Of a stretch of DNA of 64,000 nt, positions 34,949 to 43,552 are shown piece after piece. The notes beneath the pieces are model-generated. The model saw nothing but the letters and a program-made list of their open reading frames with translations, was not told the origin of the DNA and did no database searches. Each line of letters opens with the position of its first letter. Position 1 is the stretch's first letter. The DNA is from Chloroflexi bacterium HGW-Chloroflexi-4. GTDB taxonomy: Bacteria > Chloroflexota > Anaerolineae > Anaerolineales > Anaerolineaceae. The DNA is taken from assembly GCA_002840715.1 (NCBI GenBank), contig PHBW01000013.1, positions 105,992-169,991 of the forward strand, written 5' to 3'. The translations under genes were made by a program, and so were the position numbers.

Positions 34949-36040
34949 ATGAGCAAGGGCAAAAAGGTACGTGTAGCAATCATCGGCGTGGGCAACTGCG
35001 CCTCATCTCTCGTCCAGGGCGTGGAGTTTTACCGCAACGCCAAAGATACGGATCGCGTTCCCGGTTTGATGCATGTCAACCTAGGCGGCTATCACATCAA
35101 CGATATTGAGTTCTCTGCCGCCATCGACGTTGTTGATACCAAGGTCGGCAAGGATCTTTCAGAAGCCATTTTCTCTTACCCCAACAACACCTACAAATTC
35201 AGCGACGTTCCGCATTTGAACGTGCCTGTGGTGCGCGGTATGACCCACGACGGATTGGGCAAGTACTTGAGCCAGATCCTCACCAAGGCCCCCGGTCCCA
35301 CCGCCGACATCGTAAAAATCCTCAAAGACACCGAAACGGACGTGGTGGTCAACTATCTGCCCGTCGGTTCTGAAATGGCCACCAAGTGGTATGTCGAACA
35401 GATCCTCGAAGCCGGTGTCGGCATGGTCAATGCCATCCCAGTATTCATCGCCTCCTCCGAATACTGGGCGAAACGCTTTATGGATGCCGGTCTGCCCATC
35501 ATCGGCGACGACATCAAGAGCCAGCTCGGTGCCACCATTCTGCACCGCGTGATCACGAGCCTCTTCGTGGATCGCGGCGTGCTCGTGGATCACACCTATC
35601 AACTCAATTTCGGCGGCAACACCGATTTCATGAACATGCTTGAACGCGACCGCCTCGAATCCAAGAAGATCTCCAAGACCGGTGCCGTCACCTCTATGCT
35701 GCCCTACAAACTGGACCCCGATGATGTGCATGTCGGCCCCAGCGATTACGTGCCCTGGTTGACCGACCGCAAATGGTGCTACATTCGCATGGAAGGCACG
35801 ACCTTCGGCAATGTACCCCTTAACCTCGAAGCCAAGCTGGAAGTTTGGGACAGCCCCAACAGCGCGGGTGTGATCATCGACGCCGTCCGCTGTGTGAAGC
35901 TTGCCTGCGACCGCGGCATCGCCGGTCCGTTGTATGCGCCGGCCTCTTACTTCATGAAGACCCCTCCGAAGCAGTTCAAGGATGAGGTCTGCCGTGAAAT
36001 GACCGAAGCCTACATCAAGAACGAAGAGTACAAGGGGTAA
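34949..36040 (+). CDS. ino1: Inositol-3-phosphate synthase (actinobacterial/archaeal type)
   Basis: 363 residues. It converts glucose 6-phosphate to 1L-myo-inositol 1-phosphate with NAD+, the first step to inositol phospholipids or inositol-based solutes. The N-terminal Rossmann loop [16 protein letters not shown] and the later blocks [46 protein letters not shown] and the lysine-containing [19 protein letters not shown] are family hallmarks. The length is that of the short prokaryotic form. AAGGAGG lies before the ATG. Single-gene transcript with its own promoter region and terminator. Confidence 0.95.
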   Translation: MSKGKKVRVAIIGVGNCASSLVQGVEFYRNAKDTDRVPGLMHVNLGGYHINDIEFSAAIDVVDTKVGKDLSEAIFSYPNNTYKFSDVPHLNVPVVRGMTHDGLGKYLSQILTKAPGPTADIVKILKDTETDVVVNYLPVGSEMATKWYVEQILEAGVGMVNAIPVFIASSEYWAKRFMDAGLPIIGDDIKSQLGATILHRVITSLFVDRGVLVDHTYQLNFGGNTDFMNMLERDRLESKKISKTGAVTSMLPYKLDPDDVHVGPSDYVPWLTDRKWCYIRMEGTTFGNVPLNLEAKLEVWDSPNSAGVIIDAVRCVKLACDRGIAGPLYAPASYFMKTPPKQFKDEVCREMTEAYIKNEEYKG

Positions 36041-36062
36041 TCTAGTTTTTTAGGAAGCCAAA

Positions 36063-36093
36063 ACACCACAAAAGTTTTTGTGGTGTTTTTTTG
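36063..36093 (+). terminator. Terminator of ino1
   Basis: AACACCACAAAA / TTTTGTGGTGTT, a 12-bp stem with a minimal loop followed by TTTTT. Confidence 0.85.
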
Positions 36094-36111
36094 TTTTTCT
36101 CTCACTACACC

Positions 36112-36206
36112 TAACGCGCTTCGCGCGTGCTTGCGCATGCGCAGAGCGAGCCGCGGCACGTCTCGCTTCGCTCGGGTGCGCAAAGATCGCGAGGACGCAG
36201 AGAAAA
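36112..36206. repeat. GC-rich palindromic segment with CGCAAAG/CGCAGAG tail
   Basis: A compact GC-rich island in an AT-rich gap, made of short palindromes (CGCGCTTCGCGCG, TGCGCATGCGCA, and GAGCGA pairing with TCGCTTCGCTC). It is followed by GCAAAGATCGCGAGGACGCA and GAGAAAATCTAA, which resembles the repeat at 51988-52030. It looks like a decayed dispersed repeat rather than a gene. Confidence 0.4.
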
Positions 36207-36264
36207 TCTAATTCTTAATCACTTAACACACAAATTTTGTATAAATACGAACAAAAGATCGAAA

Positions 36265-36663
36265 TTAATCTTTTAAGTGTGCCAGAATCTCGATCTGGTT
36301 GCCTTCGGGGTCTGCCACAAAGAAGCTGCGCATGCCCCACGGCCAGGTGGTGGGAGCGATGATGGGCGATGCCCCGGCTGCCAGCAAGCGTTCGTATTCA
36401 TTATCCACATCCTCTGCGTTTTCGATGTCGCAGGTGATCTGTACCGAGCCGTTGATCCCCGCCGGGTAGGTCAGCGGATTCAAGAGTCCAACATTATTCT
36501 CAGGCCGCACATAAAGGTTGAAGTAACTTCCGTTTTTCTGTTTCGCGTTTGCAAAGACACCGCCATCCCAAACCACATCGAACCCCATGATGTTGCGATA
36601 AAATTCGACCATTAACTTGATGTCTTTTACGGCAAAACCGATGGCGTTGATTGTATGCTTCAT
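36265..36663 (-). CDS. VOC-superfamily (glyoxalase/dioxygenase-like) protein
   Basis: 132 residues, two beta-alpha-beta-beta-beta modules. Family marks: INAIGFAVKDIKLMVEFYRNIMGFDVVW at the N-terminus and MRSFFVADPEGNQIEIL at the C-terminus, the latter with the metal-ligand Glu. The usual N-terminal His ligand is not obvious (AIGFAV), so metal binding is uncertain. Single gene, monocistronic. Substrate unknown. Confidence 0.8.
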   Translation of the reverse strand: MKHTINAIGFAVKDIKLMVEFYRNIMGFDVVWDGGVFANAKQKNGSYFNLYVRPENNVGLLNPLTYPAGINGSVQITCDIENAEDVDNEYERLLAAGASPIIAPTTWPWGMRSFFVADPEGNQIEILAHLKD

Positions 36664-36967
36664 CTCTTCCTCTTTGAATTTCGATTTTTTCGAATAAAGT
36701 CAATTTAACCACGAACCCTAAAAATCTGGGGAGCAAAAAATCGCGACACACGAAATACACCAATTTGAAGTGCAAAAATGCTAATAATTTGGATATTGAA
36801 TGTAGTCAAGGAAATCACAAAGAGCCTATAAAAGAACTTCATAAAAACCCAAACTTACTACAAAAAGTTCGAATTTCACGAAAACTTGAAAAAAATTAAA
36901 ACGATTTTTTCCATGTATTTACTGCTTTTTGTGGTGTAATTTTTATTCAAATCCATAGGCAAGGAAC
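36664..36967. other. AT-rich gap with decayed ACACGAAA-type repeat
   Basis: No gene seen. AACCACGAACCCTA (about 36707-36720) and CGACACACGAAATACACC (36744-36761) are, in reverse complement, similar to the TTTCGTGTATTTT...TTTTCGTGGTT element at 52888-52918. The remainder carries the promoter of the HIT gene. Confidence 0.4.
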
Positions 36968-36985
36968 TTGCAACCAGAATCTGTT

Positions 36986-37345
36986 ATGACAAACTGCATC
37001 TTCTGCGACATTATCGCCAAAACCGCCCCTGCGGAGATCCTCTACGAGGATGAACAATGTGTTGTGATCAAAACCATTCAACCTCTCACACCCATTCATT
37101 TACTCATTTTGCCGAGAATCCATTACAGCTCACTAAATGATTTTACGGATTCTGATTCTGAATTAGCAGGTCATATGTTATTAATTGCAAAATTGATGGC
37201 TTCTCGTATGAATATCTCAGATTCTGGATACCGGGTAGCCATTAATGTCGGTGCCGGCGCCGGACAAACAGTCTTTCACCTGCATTTGCATGTTCTTGGC
37301 GGACGCCCCATGGGCGCAGGGTTAATGACCGAAAGATTAGGATGA
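36986..37345 (+). CDS. HIT-family nucleotide-binding hydrolase
   Basis: 119 residues from the ATG at 36986; a TTG at 36968 is an in-frame alternative with AAGGAA very close to it. It starts with the family's NCIFCDIIAKTAPAEILYED, with a possible zinc pair CxxC, and ends with the histidine triad HLHLHVLGG. HIT proteins hydrolyse nucleotide phosphoramidates or dinucleoside polyphosphates, cytoplasmic. The stop overlaps the start of the next gene (ATGA), so it leads the LysM-M23 operon. Confidence 0.88.
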   Translation: MTNCIFCDIIAKTAPAEILYEDEQCVVIKTIQPLTPIHLLILPRIHYSSLNDFTDSDSELAGHMLLIAKLMASRMNISDSGYRVAINVGAGAGQTVFHLHLHVLGGRPMGAGLMTERLG

Positions 37346-38871
37346 AGAAACGGTTTTTGCACTTTTTTATCTTTGTGTCGGCGCTGATGCTGGTCAGCGG
37401 ATGCGTGGTCTCGGCTCCAAACTCACGCCCCTGGCTGCTTGATACGCCGGCTGCCCAGGACTCTCAAGTTGAAAACCTGCCCTCCTCCCTGCTCGCGCTG
37501 CTGCCCACGCCGCGTCCTGAAGGCTCTCCTTATTTCACCCCCACCCCCGACGGCGTCCACAGCTTGCCTTCCATCCGCACCGAAGTAGTCTCATATACAG
37601 TGCAAAATGGAGACTACCTGGCGCTGATCGCTGCGCGCAATAACCTGCCTCTCGTTGCCCTGATCAACGCCAACCCGACGATTGACCCCGATCTGCTTGA
37701 AGCCGGCATGGTGCTCACCATCCCCGCGCCGCAGCCTGCCTCAGCCCTATCCGATTTCAAGATCATCCCAGACAGTGAACTGGTTTACGGCCCCGCCAGC
37801 GCCACACTCGATATCAGCGCTTTCGTCTCTCAAAAAGGCGGATATCTCAGCAACTATTCTGAGGATGTCGAAGGCGCGACCCTCACAGGTGCCCAGATCG
37901 TGCAACGCATCAGCTACGAATATTCGGTCAATCCACGCCTGCTGCTTGCCCTGCTGGATTATCAAACCCGCTGGGTCACCCGCACCCAGCTTGACCCTTC
38001 ATATATAACCTACCCCATGGGTCGTTATGAAACCAACCGCGAAGGGCTTTACCGCCAGCTTGCCTGGACGGCCGACACCCTCAACAAAGCCTATTACCGC
38101 TATCAGATCAATGCGCTGCCTTACGTCATCCTCGCGGATGGCAACCTGGTGCAGCTATCAACCCTGATCAACCCCGGCACCGCGGCAGTGCAATACCTGA
38201 TGGCGCAGCTCCATGACCAATATGGATATCAACTGGCCATTTCCGAGGTCGGCGTATTCACGTCGTACTCCAATTTCTTTGGCATCCCCTTTGACCTGAC
38301 GATCAACAACTTGGTTCCGGCTGGCCTGACCCAGCCTGCATTGATCCTGCCCTTTGAAAATGGAACCACCTGGTCTTTCACGGGCGGTCCGCACGGCGGT
38401 TGGGGCAGCGGATCAGCCTGGGCGGCCATTGATTTTGCTCCCCCGGGTGAAGCCTTTGGCTGCGTTCAATCCGATGCCTGGGTGGTGGCCGCGGCCGACG
38501 GGCTGGTGGTGCGTGCCAAAGACGGCGCCGTGCTGCTTGATCTGGACGGCGACGGAATTGAACAAACCGGCTGGACACTGCTTTATATGCACATTGAATC
38601 ACGCGACAGGGTCAGCGCCGGCACCTGGCTTAAAGCTGGAGACCGCATCGGGCACCCTTCTTGTGAGGGCGGAGTCTCCAACGGTACACACTTGCACCTC
38701 GCTCGAAGGTATAATGGGGAGTGGATATCAGCAGATACACATCTGCCATTTAATTTGGAAGGCTGGATCTCTTCAGGCGACGGAGCTGAGTACGACGGTG
38801 CTCTCTCTCGTGACGGTCTGAGTGTCACTGCCTGGGATGGTCGCATTGCAGAAAATCAGATTCAGCGCTAA
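37342..38871 (+). CDS. LysM-M23 peptidase lipoprotein, copy 1
   Basis: 509 residues. Lipobox LVSGC (Cys21), Pro-rich linker, one LysM domain (about 85-130: VSYTVQNGDYLALIAARNNL), a middle domain (about 145-340) with NPRLLLALLDYQTRWV, then an M23-like zinc peptidase domain. The M23 ligands are visible: His and Asp in GGPHGGWGSGSAWAAIDFAP and the HxH in SNGTHLHLARRYNGEW. Predicted to cut peptidoglycan cross-bridges outside the cell. The gene overlaps HIT by 4 bases and is followed by two paralogues. Confidence 0.85.
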   Translation: MKKRFLHFFIFVSALMLVSGCVVSAPNSRPWLLDTPAAQDSQVENLPSSLLALLPTPRPEGSPYFTPTPDGVHSLPSIRTEVVSYTVQNGDYLALIAARNNLPLVALINANPTIDPDLLEAGMVLTIPAPQPASALSDFKIIPDSELVYGPASATLDISAFVSQKGGYLSNYSEDVEGATLTGAQIVQRISYEYSVNPRLLLALLDYQTRWVTRTQLDPSYITYPMGRYETNREGLYRQLAWTADTLNKAYYRYQINALPYVILADGNLVQLSTLINPGTAAVQYLMAQLHDQYGYQLAISEVGVFTSYSNFFGIPFDLTINNLVPAGLTQPALILPFENGTTWSFTGGPHGGWGSGSAWAAIDFAPPGEAFGCVQSDAWVVAAADGLVVRAKDGAVLLDLDGDGIEQTGWTLLYMHIESRDRVSAGTWLKAGDRIGHPSCEGGVSNGTHLHLARRYNGEWISADTHLPFNLEGWISSGDGAEYDGALSRDGLSVTAWDGRIAENQIQR

Positions 38872-40468
38872 GAAGCTTCAAACCATTTGTGTGTCAGCCT
38901 GCTTCGTACTGGCCAGTCTGGCGTGTTCGCAGGGCTATGTCAGTCCGGTTGAATTGACCGTCACTGCCCTGGCGGAAGGCAAAGTGACCACACCTCTTGC
39001 GCCTCTGGCAACCACACCTGCCCCGACTGCCACCCAACCGACTTCCACACCTGCAGTTACATCCACACTAAACACCATTCCGACCTTTACCGATCTGCCA
39101 ATATTCTCCCCCACTTCAGGTCCCACGGCCACGCTTGACCCATTGGCGACCCCCAAACCTCCCATCCAATATTACACACAATCAGGCGACACCCTGCCTT
39201 CGATCCTCGGGCGTTTCGGCGTCTCGGCAGACCAGATCACCTATAGTCAATCTGTGCCCGAAACAGGTTTAATCAACCCGGGAATTTTGTTGATCATCCC
39301 CAATGTTTTGAACGATGTCTTTGATTCCATTGCGGTCATCCCTGACAGCGAAGTGGTTTTTTCACCGACAGCTCTTGATTTTGACCTGACCCTCTTTGCC
39401 AATCAGGCGGGCGGATTTTTGAGCACCTATAAAGAAGAACTTTCAAGCGGCCCCACCTCCGGCGCGGATATCATCAAAAGGGTGTGCCTCGAAAATTCAA
39501 TTAATCCGCGCGTGATTTTGGCGCTGCTTGAATACAAGAGCCACTGGGTTTACGGACAACCAGCCAACCTGGCTGAGACAGAATACCCCATGGGATACGT
39601 CAAACTTGAGCAAAAAGGGCTTTACCGCCAGCTCTCATGGGCAGTATCGCAGCTTTCCCTCGGTTATTACGGCTGGCGGGCGGGCATCCTCTCTACGCTG
39701 CCTTTCAGCGATGGCACCGTGCTACGCATCAGTCCCGGTTTGAACGCCGGTTCAGCAGGCTTGCAATATTTATTCGCCCAGCTTTATAACAAGGCAGACT
39801 GGGTGAGCGCACTTTACGGCAACGAAAGCTTTCCCATCCTGATGGAAAAAATGTACGGCAACCCCTTTGTCAGGGCTGCCTCGATTGAACCGCTTTACTC
39901 GCCGGAACTGATCCAACCCAAACTGGAACTGCCCTTCGTCCCTGGCCGGGTATGGGCATTCACCGGCGGACCGCATTCCGCGTGGGGACCTGACGGCGCG
40001 ATGGCTGCCCTGGATTTTGCTCCGCCTTCATCTCACCCGGGCTGCGTCGACAACCCCGAATGGGTGGTGGCCATGGCGCCAGGCATGATTGTCCGTGCTG
40101 AAAACGGGGCAGTCATCCAGGATCTTGATGGGGATAATCGCGAAAACACCGGTTGGAATATCTTTTACATGCACATCGCCACCAAAGACCGTGTGGCCGT
40201 TGGTACACGCGTTGAAACCGGCGACCCCATCGGCCATGCATCCTGTGAAGGCGGCGTCTCAAGCGGCACACACACACACGTGGCGAGAAAGTATAATGGA
40301 GAGTGGATTTTAGCTGACGGCCCGTTACCTTTCAACATGAGCGGCTATATCGCTCACAATGGAATTAAAGTTTACGATGGCACGTTGACAAAAGGTGATA
40401 CCATTGTTATCCGCGACGAAAATGGCGGCGTAGAATCACACGTTTCGATTCCAAAAGCGAAACAATAA
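38837..40468 (+). CDS. LysM-M23 peptidase lipoprotein, copy 2
   Basis: 543 residues if translated from the ATG at 38837 (alternatives: GTG 38822, TTG 38846). All three starts lie inside the end of copy 1, so translation is probably coupled. Lipobox ASLAC, long Thr/Pro-rich linker, a LysM-like module (about 110-160, YTQSGDTLPSILGRFGV), the shared middle domain (SINPRVILALLEYKSHWV) and an M23 domain with GGPHSAWGPDGAMAALDFAP and THTHVARKYNGEW. Same architecture as its neighbours at moderate identity, so the duplication is old. Confidence 0.82.
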   Translation: MVALQKIRFSAKKLQTICVSACFVLASLACSQGYVSPVELTVTALAEGKVTTPLAPLATTPAPTATQPTSTPAVTSTLNTIPTFTDLPIFSPTSGPTATLDPLATPKPPIQYYTQSGDTLPSILGRFGVSADQITYSQSVPETGLINPGILLIIPNVLNDVFDSIAVIPDSEVVFSPTALDFDLTLFANQAGGFLSTYKEELSSGPTSGADIIKRVCLENSINPRVILALLEYKSHWVYGQPANLAETEYPMGYVKLEQKGLYRQLSWAVSQLSLGYYGWRAGILSTLPFSDGTVLRISPGLNAGSAGLQYLFAQLYNKADWVSALYGNESFPILMEKMYGNPFVRAASIEPLYSPELIQPKLELPFVPGRVWAFTGGPHSAWGPDGAMAALDFAPPSSHPGCVDNPEWVVAMAPGMIVRAENGAVIQDLDGDNRENTGWNIFYMHIATKDRVAVGTRVETGDPIGHASCEGGVSSGTHTHVARKYNGEWILADGPLPFNMSGYIAHNGIKVYDGTLTKGDTIVIRDENGGVESHVSIPKAKQ

Positions 40469-40484
40469 AAAGGCTGGCAACTGG

Positions 40485-41984
40485 ATGGATTCAAAGAAAC
40501 ACAGTGTGAAAAATAAATTCCTTTTTACACTAAATCTTCTATTGGTAGTGGGTCTGTTGACTGCCTGCACCTCGGTTCAATCGACCATGGTGGTACCTCC
40601 CATTGTGAGCCCAACCCAATCGACTCTCGAGGCAGATTCCACCACACCTTACCCCTCCCGTCCGGTTTATGCGCCTGGCACTCTGGTGGATTATGCTGCA
40701 CAGGATGGTGATAATCTGGCGGCCATCGCCAGCCACTTCAACACAACTGTCGAAGAAATTCTTGAAGCCAATCCTCTGCTGCCCAAAACGATCACCACTC
40801 TTCAGGCAGGTTTTCAACTAAAGATCCCCATATATTATGAAACGTTATGGGGCAGCCAGTTCCAAATCATCCCAGACGCTTTATTTGTTAATGGTCCAGC
40901 GCAAACCGGGTTCGACGCGGTCGCATTTGTCAATTCTCAGCCAGGCTGGCTCAAAAACTACACCGTATTTGCTGATGAAAAAATGCGCACAGGCGGCCAA
41001 TTGATTGAACTGGTGGCACTCAACTTTTCCATCAGTCCGCGCGTGCTGCTGGCACTGGCTGAATACCAAACCGGAGCACTTTCAGAACCGGTTCTGGCTG
41101 ATAATTTAAAAACCTATCCTCTGGGATATGAAGAACAATTTCACAAGGGGTTTTATCTTCAATTGGTGTGGGCAGCCAGCTTGCTCAACAATGGATATTA
41201 CGGCTGGCGCAACGGCAGCCTGGATGAGATCAACCGCACAGACGGAACCCTTGAAATTCCCGACCCATGGCAAAATGCGGCTACGGTGGCCTTTCAACAT
41301 TATTTTTCACAAAAATTGAGCCTCAATCAATACAACCAGGCTATTCGTGAAAATGGATTTATTCGAACCTACACTTCACTTTTCGGTGACCCGTGGTTGA
41401 ATGTTCAACCTCACTTCCCCGGAAACTTGCAGCAGCCCGAATTGGTGCTTCCCTTTGCTGTTGGAAAAACCTGGGCATATACAGGCGGACCGCATGAATC
41501 GTGGTGGGGATCGGGCGAACCCTACGGCGCATTGGATTTTGCCCCTGCAACTTCAGGTGGAGGCTGTTCACCCACAGATGAATTTGCGGTCGCCCTTGCA
41601 GACGGGCTGATCGTCCGCACCGAGCCAGCCATTGCAGTATTGGATCTCGACAAGGACGGCAACGAACGCACCGGCTGGGTAATTTATTACCTTCACCTTG
41701 GGTTGGACGATTTGGTCAGCCAAGGCAAATTAGTTAAAACCGGTGATACAATCGGACATCCTTCATGTGAAGGTGGATCGGCCACCGGAACGCATGTGCA
41801 CGTTGCCCGCAAGTTCAATGGTGAGTGGATCATCGCCGACGGAGCCATCCCGTTTAATATGGAAGGCTGGATTGCCAAAAACGGCTCGAGACCCTATTTG
41901 GGAACGCTGACTCGCAAAGGCAATGTGATCACCGCCAGCGATTCAGCATCTGGTAAATCCGCCATCACGGCAGGCTTGAAGTAA
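40485..41984 (+). CDS. LysM-M23 peptidase lipoprotein, copy 3
   Basis: 499 residues, start ATG 40485, 16 bases after copy 2. Lipobox LLTAC (Cys28). LysM at about 65-110 (VDYAAQDGDNLAAIASHFNTT), middle domain with SISPRVLLALAEYQTGAL, M23 domain with GGPHESWWGSGEPYGALDFAP and THVHVARKFNGEW. All four zinc-ligand positions are kept, so all three copies should be active enzymes unless the fold has drifted. Followed by the SGNH-like lipoprotein 24 bases later. Confidence 0.85.
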   Translation: MDSKKHSVKNKFLFTLNLLLVVGLLTACTSVQSTMVVPPIVSPTQSTLEADSTTPYPSRPVYAPGTLVDYAAQDGDNLAAIASHFNTTVEEILEANPLLPKTITTLQAGFQLKIPIYYETLWGSQFQIIPDALFVNGPAQTGFDAVAFVNSQPGWLKNYTVFADEKMRTGGQLIELVALNFSISPRVLLALAEYQTGALSEPVLADNLKTYPLGYEEQFHKGFYLQLVWAASLLNNGYYGWRNGSLDEINRTDGTLEIPDPWQNAATVAFQHYFSQKLSLNQYNQAIRENGFIRTYTSLFGDPWLNVQPHFPGNLQQPELVLPFAVGKTWAYTGGPHESWWGSGEPYGALDFAPATSGGGCSPTDEFAVALADGLIVRTEPAIAVLDLDKDGNERTGWVIYYLHLGLDDLVSQGKLVKTGDTIGHPSCEGGSATGTHVHVARKFNGEWIIADGAIPFNMEGWIAKNGSRPYLGTLTRKGNVITASDSASGKSAITAGLK

Positions 41985-42008
41985 TTATTATTTATTAAGG
42001 AGTTCGGA

Positions 42009-42998
42009 ATGCACTTTATAAGAATCATCAGCCTGGCATGTTTATTGGTTTTCATGACCTCCTGCACGAATGCCGGCCTTTCCACACCTGAACCCACAGT
42101 TGCTGCTGTTGAGGCAACGGTGGTTGAACCAACTGCAACAACTCCTCCTACCGAGGAAGCTCCTTCGACGACCGAACCTGCCAATGCTGTTGAAACAGCC
42201 GCCGCCACGGAGGCTCACGCCTCCTGGCTCGAAATGCCCATCATCCCAGAACTCTCACCAGCCATGCTTGAAGTCTATCAGCGTGGATTGGCCGTTGGAC
42301 GAGAACCCACCCGTTTTTCCAAAATTGGCGACTGCCAGAACATCCCGACCTATTTTTTGGCCATGTTTGACGGCGGCACCTACAGCCTGGGTGACGAATA
42401 TGCCTACCTCCAACCCACAATTGATTATTTTGCCGGTTCATGGGGACGAAAAAGCCTGGCGGTCAAAGGCGGTTTGAATATCATTGCCGTTCAAAACCTG
42501 ATGTGGACCCCTGCGGTGGAACAATATGCCAAAAAAGAAGGGATGTGCAAAAAAGGCGAAACACCCCTGGTCTGTGAACTGCGAGACAACAACCCATCCT
42601 TTGCCATCATCAGCATGGAAGAATCATGGGACGGCAGCCTCGACATGTATGATAAATACATGCGCCAGATCATCGATTATGTTTTATCTCAGAATATAGT
42701 GCCTATTTTGGCTACACGCTCTGAATTTTTAACTCAAGAGCGCCAGATCAATGACATGGTGATCAAGATCGCCGAAGATTACGACCTGCCCCTATGGAAC
42801 TTCGGCGCTGCCGCATCCAAGCTGCCCAATGCAGGCTTGATGACTGACGGCGGTGACGGTTTTCATTTATCACGCATCGAAAGCCAATCTCAAGCCCTTT
42901 TTGATGACCCAAAAAGCATGGAAATGGGCTTCACCTGGCGCAATTTAACCGCACTTCAAACCATGCACGCCATTTTGGCAGCCGTTAGCGCACAATAG
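42009..42998 (+). CDS. SGNH-hydrolase-like lipoprotein with Cys at the nucleophile position
   Basis: 329 residues. Lipobox FMTSC (Cys19), Thr/Glu/Ala-rich linker to about 70, then an SGNH-like domain. Block I reads FSKIGDCQNIPTYFL, with Cys109 where the GDS serine is expected. Block V looks intact, GDGFHLS with Asp and His. The region where GTND would be expected reads SMEESWDG. So the fold is likely SGNH but the chemistry may be altered or lost. SD AAGGAG. It is the last gene before a strong terminator, in the LysM-M23 unit. Confidence 0.7.
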   Translation: MHFIRIISLACLLVFMTSCTNAGLSTPEPTVAAVEATVVEPTATTPPTEEAPSTTEPANAVETAAATEAHASWLEMPIIPELSPAMLEVYQRGLAVGREPTRFSKIGDCQNIPTYFLAMFDGGTYSLGDEYAYLQPTIDYFAGSWGRKSLAVKGGLNIIAVQNLMWTPAVEQYAKKEGMCKKGETPLVCELRDNNPSFAIISMEESWDGSLDMYDKYMRQIIDYVLSQNIVPILATRSEFLTQERQINDMVIKIAEDYDLPLWNFGAAASKLPNAGLMTDGGDGFHLSRIESQSQALFDDPKSMEMGFTWRNLTALQTMHAILAAVSAQ

Positions 42999-43012
42999 TA
43001 GATTAGTTTGAT

Positions 43013-43047
43013 AGACCCCCGCGGATTATAAAACGCGGGGGTCTTGT
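43013..43047 (+). terminator. Terminator of the HIT/LysM-M23/SGNH unit
   Basis: AGACCCCCGCG / CGCGGGGGTCT, an 11-bp perfect stem, then TGTT. Confidence 0.85.
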
Positions 43048-43118
43048 TATCTATTGTTGTCAGTTGTTTAGTTTTTTTTGCAATTCTTTTCTTTAGTGAT
43101 TTTCGTCCAAAAAATAAT

Positions 43119-43535
43119 TTACCCCTCACGCACAGTACACTTGGTTTGGATCTTAACGCTTTGTTTGAGCATGCCGTTCACTGAACAATACTTGCCCTCA
43201 CTCAACTCAACCGCCCGCTGCACGGATTCAAGATCAACACCGTGACCGGTGACAATATATTCCATGGTGATTTCGGTAAACACTTTGGGATGGTCCGTGG
43301 CGCGGTCGCCGTGCAGCACCACTTCAAACGCCGTGACTTCCTGGCGTTTTTTCTGCAGGATCGAGATCACATCCATGGCGGTGCAGCCGCCCAAACCCAC
43401 CAAAATTAATTCCATCGGACTGCTGCCCAGACCGGTTCCGCCGTGATCCACACTGGCATCCAACGGAATTTCAAACCCGCTGTTGGCCTTGCCAACAAAA
43501 TTCAAGCCACTTTTCCAGGTTACCTTCGCGTCCAT
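43119..43535 (-). CDS. OsmC-family protein (YhfA-like)
   Basis: 138 residues, second OsmC-family gene in the window but not a close copy of the one at 28055. Family cysteines: GLGGCTAMDVISIL and GKYCSVNGML. The preceding GSSPMELILVG is typical of the YhfA-like subgroup. GGAG lies before the ATG. It follows tsaD on the same strand with a 17-base gap, so cotranscription is likely. Predicted thiol peroxidase-type activity; substrate unknown. Confidence 0.85.
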   Translation of the reverse strand: MDAKVTWKSGLNFVGKANSGFEIPLDASVDHGGTGLGSSPMELILVGLGGCTAMDVISILQKKRQEVTAFEVVLHGDRATDHPKVFTEITMEYIVTGHGVDLESVQRAVELSEGKYCSVNGMLKQSVKIQTKCTVREG

Positions 43536-43552
43536 TGTTTACTCCTAAATGA

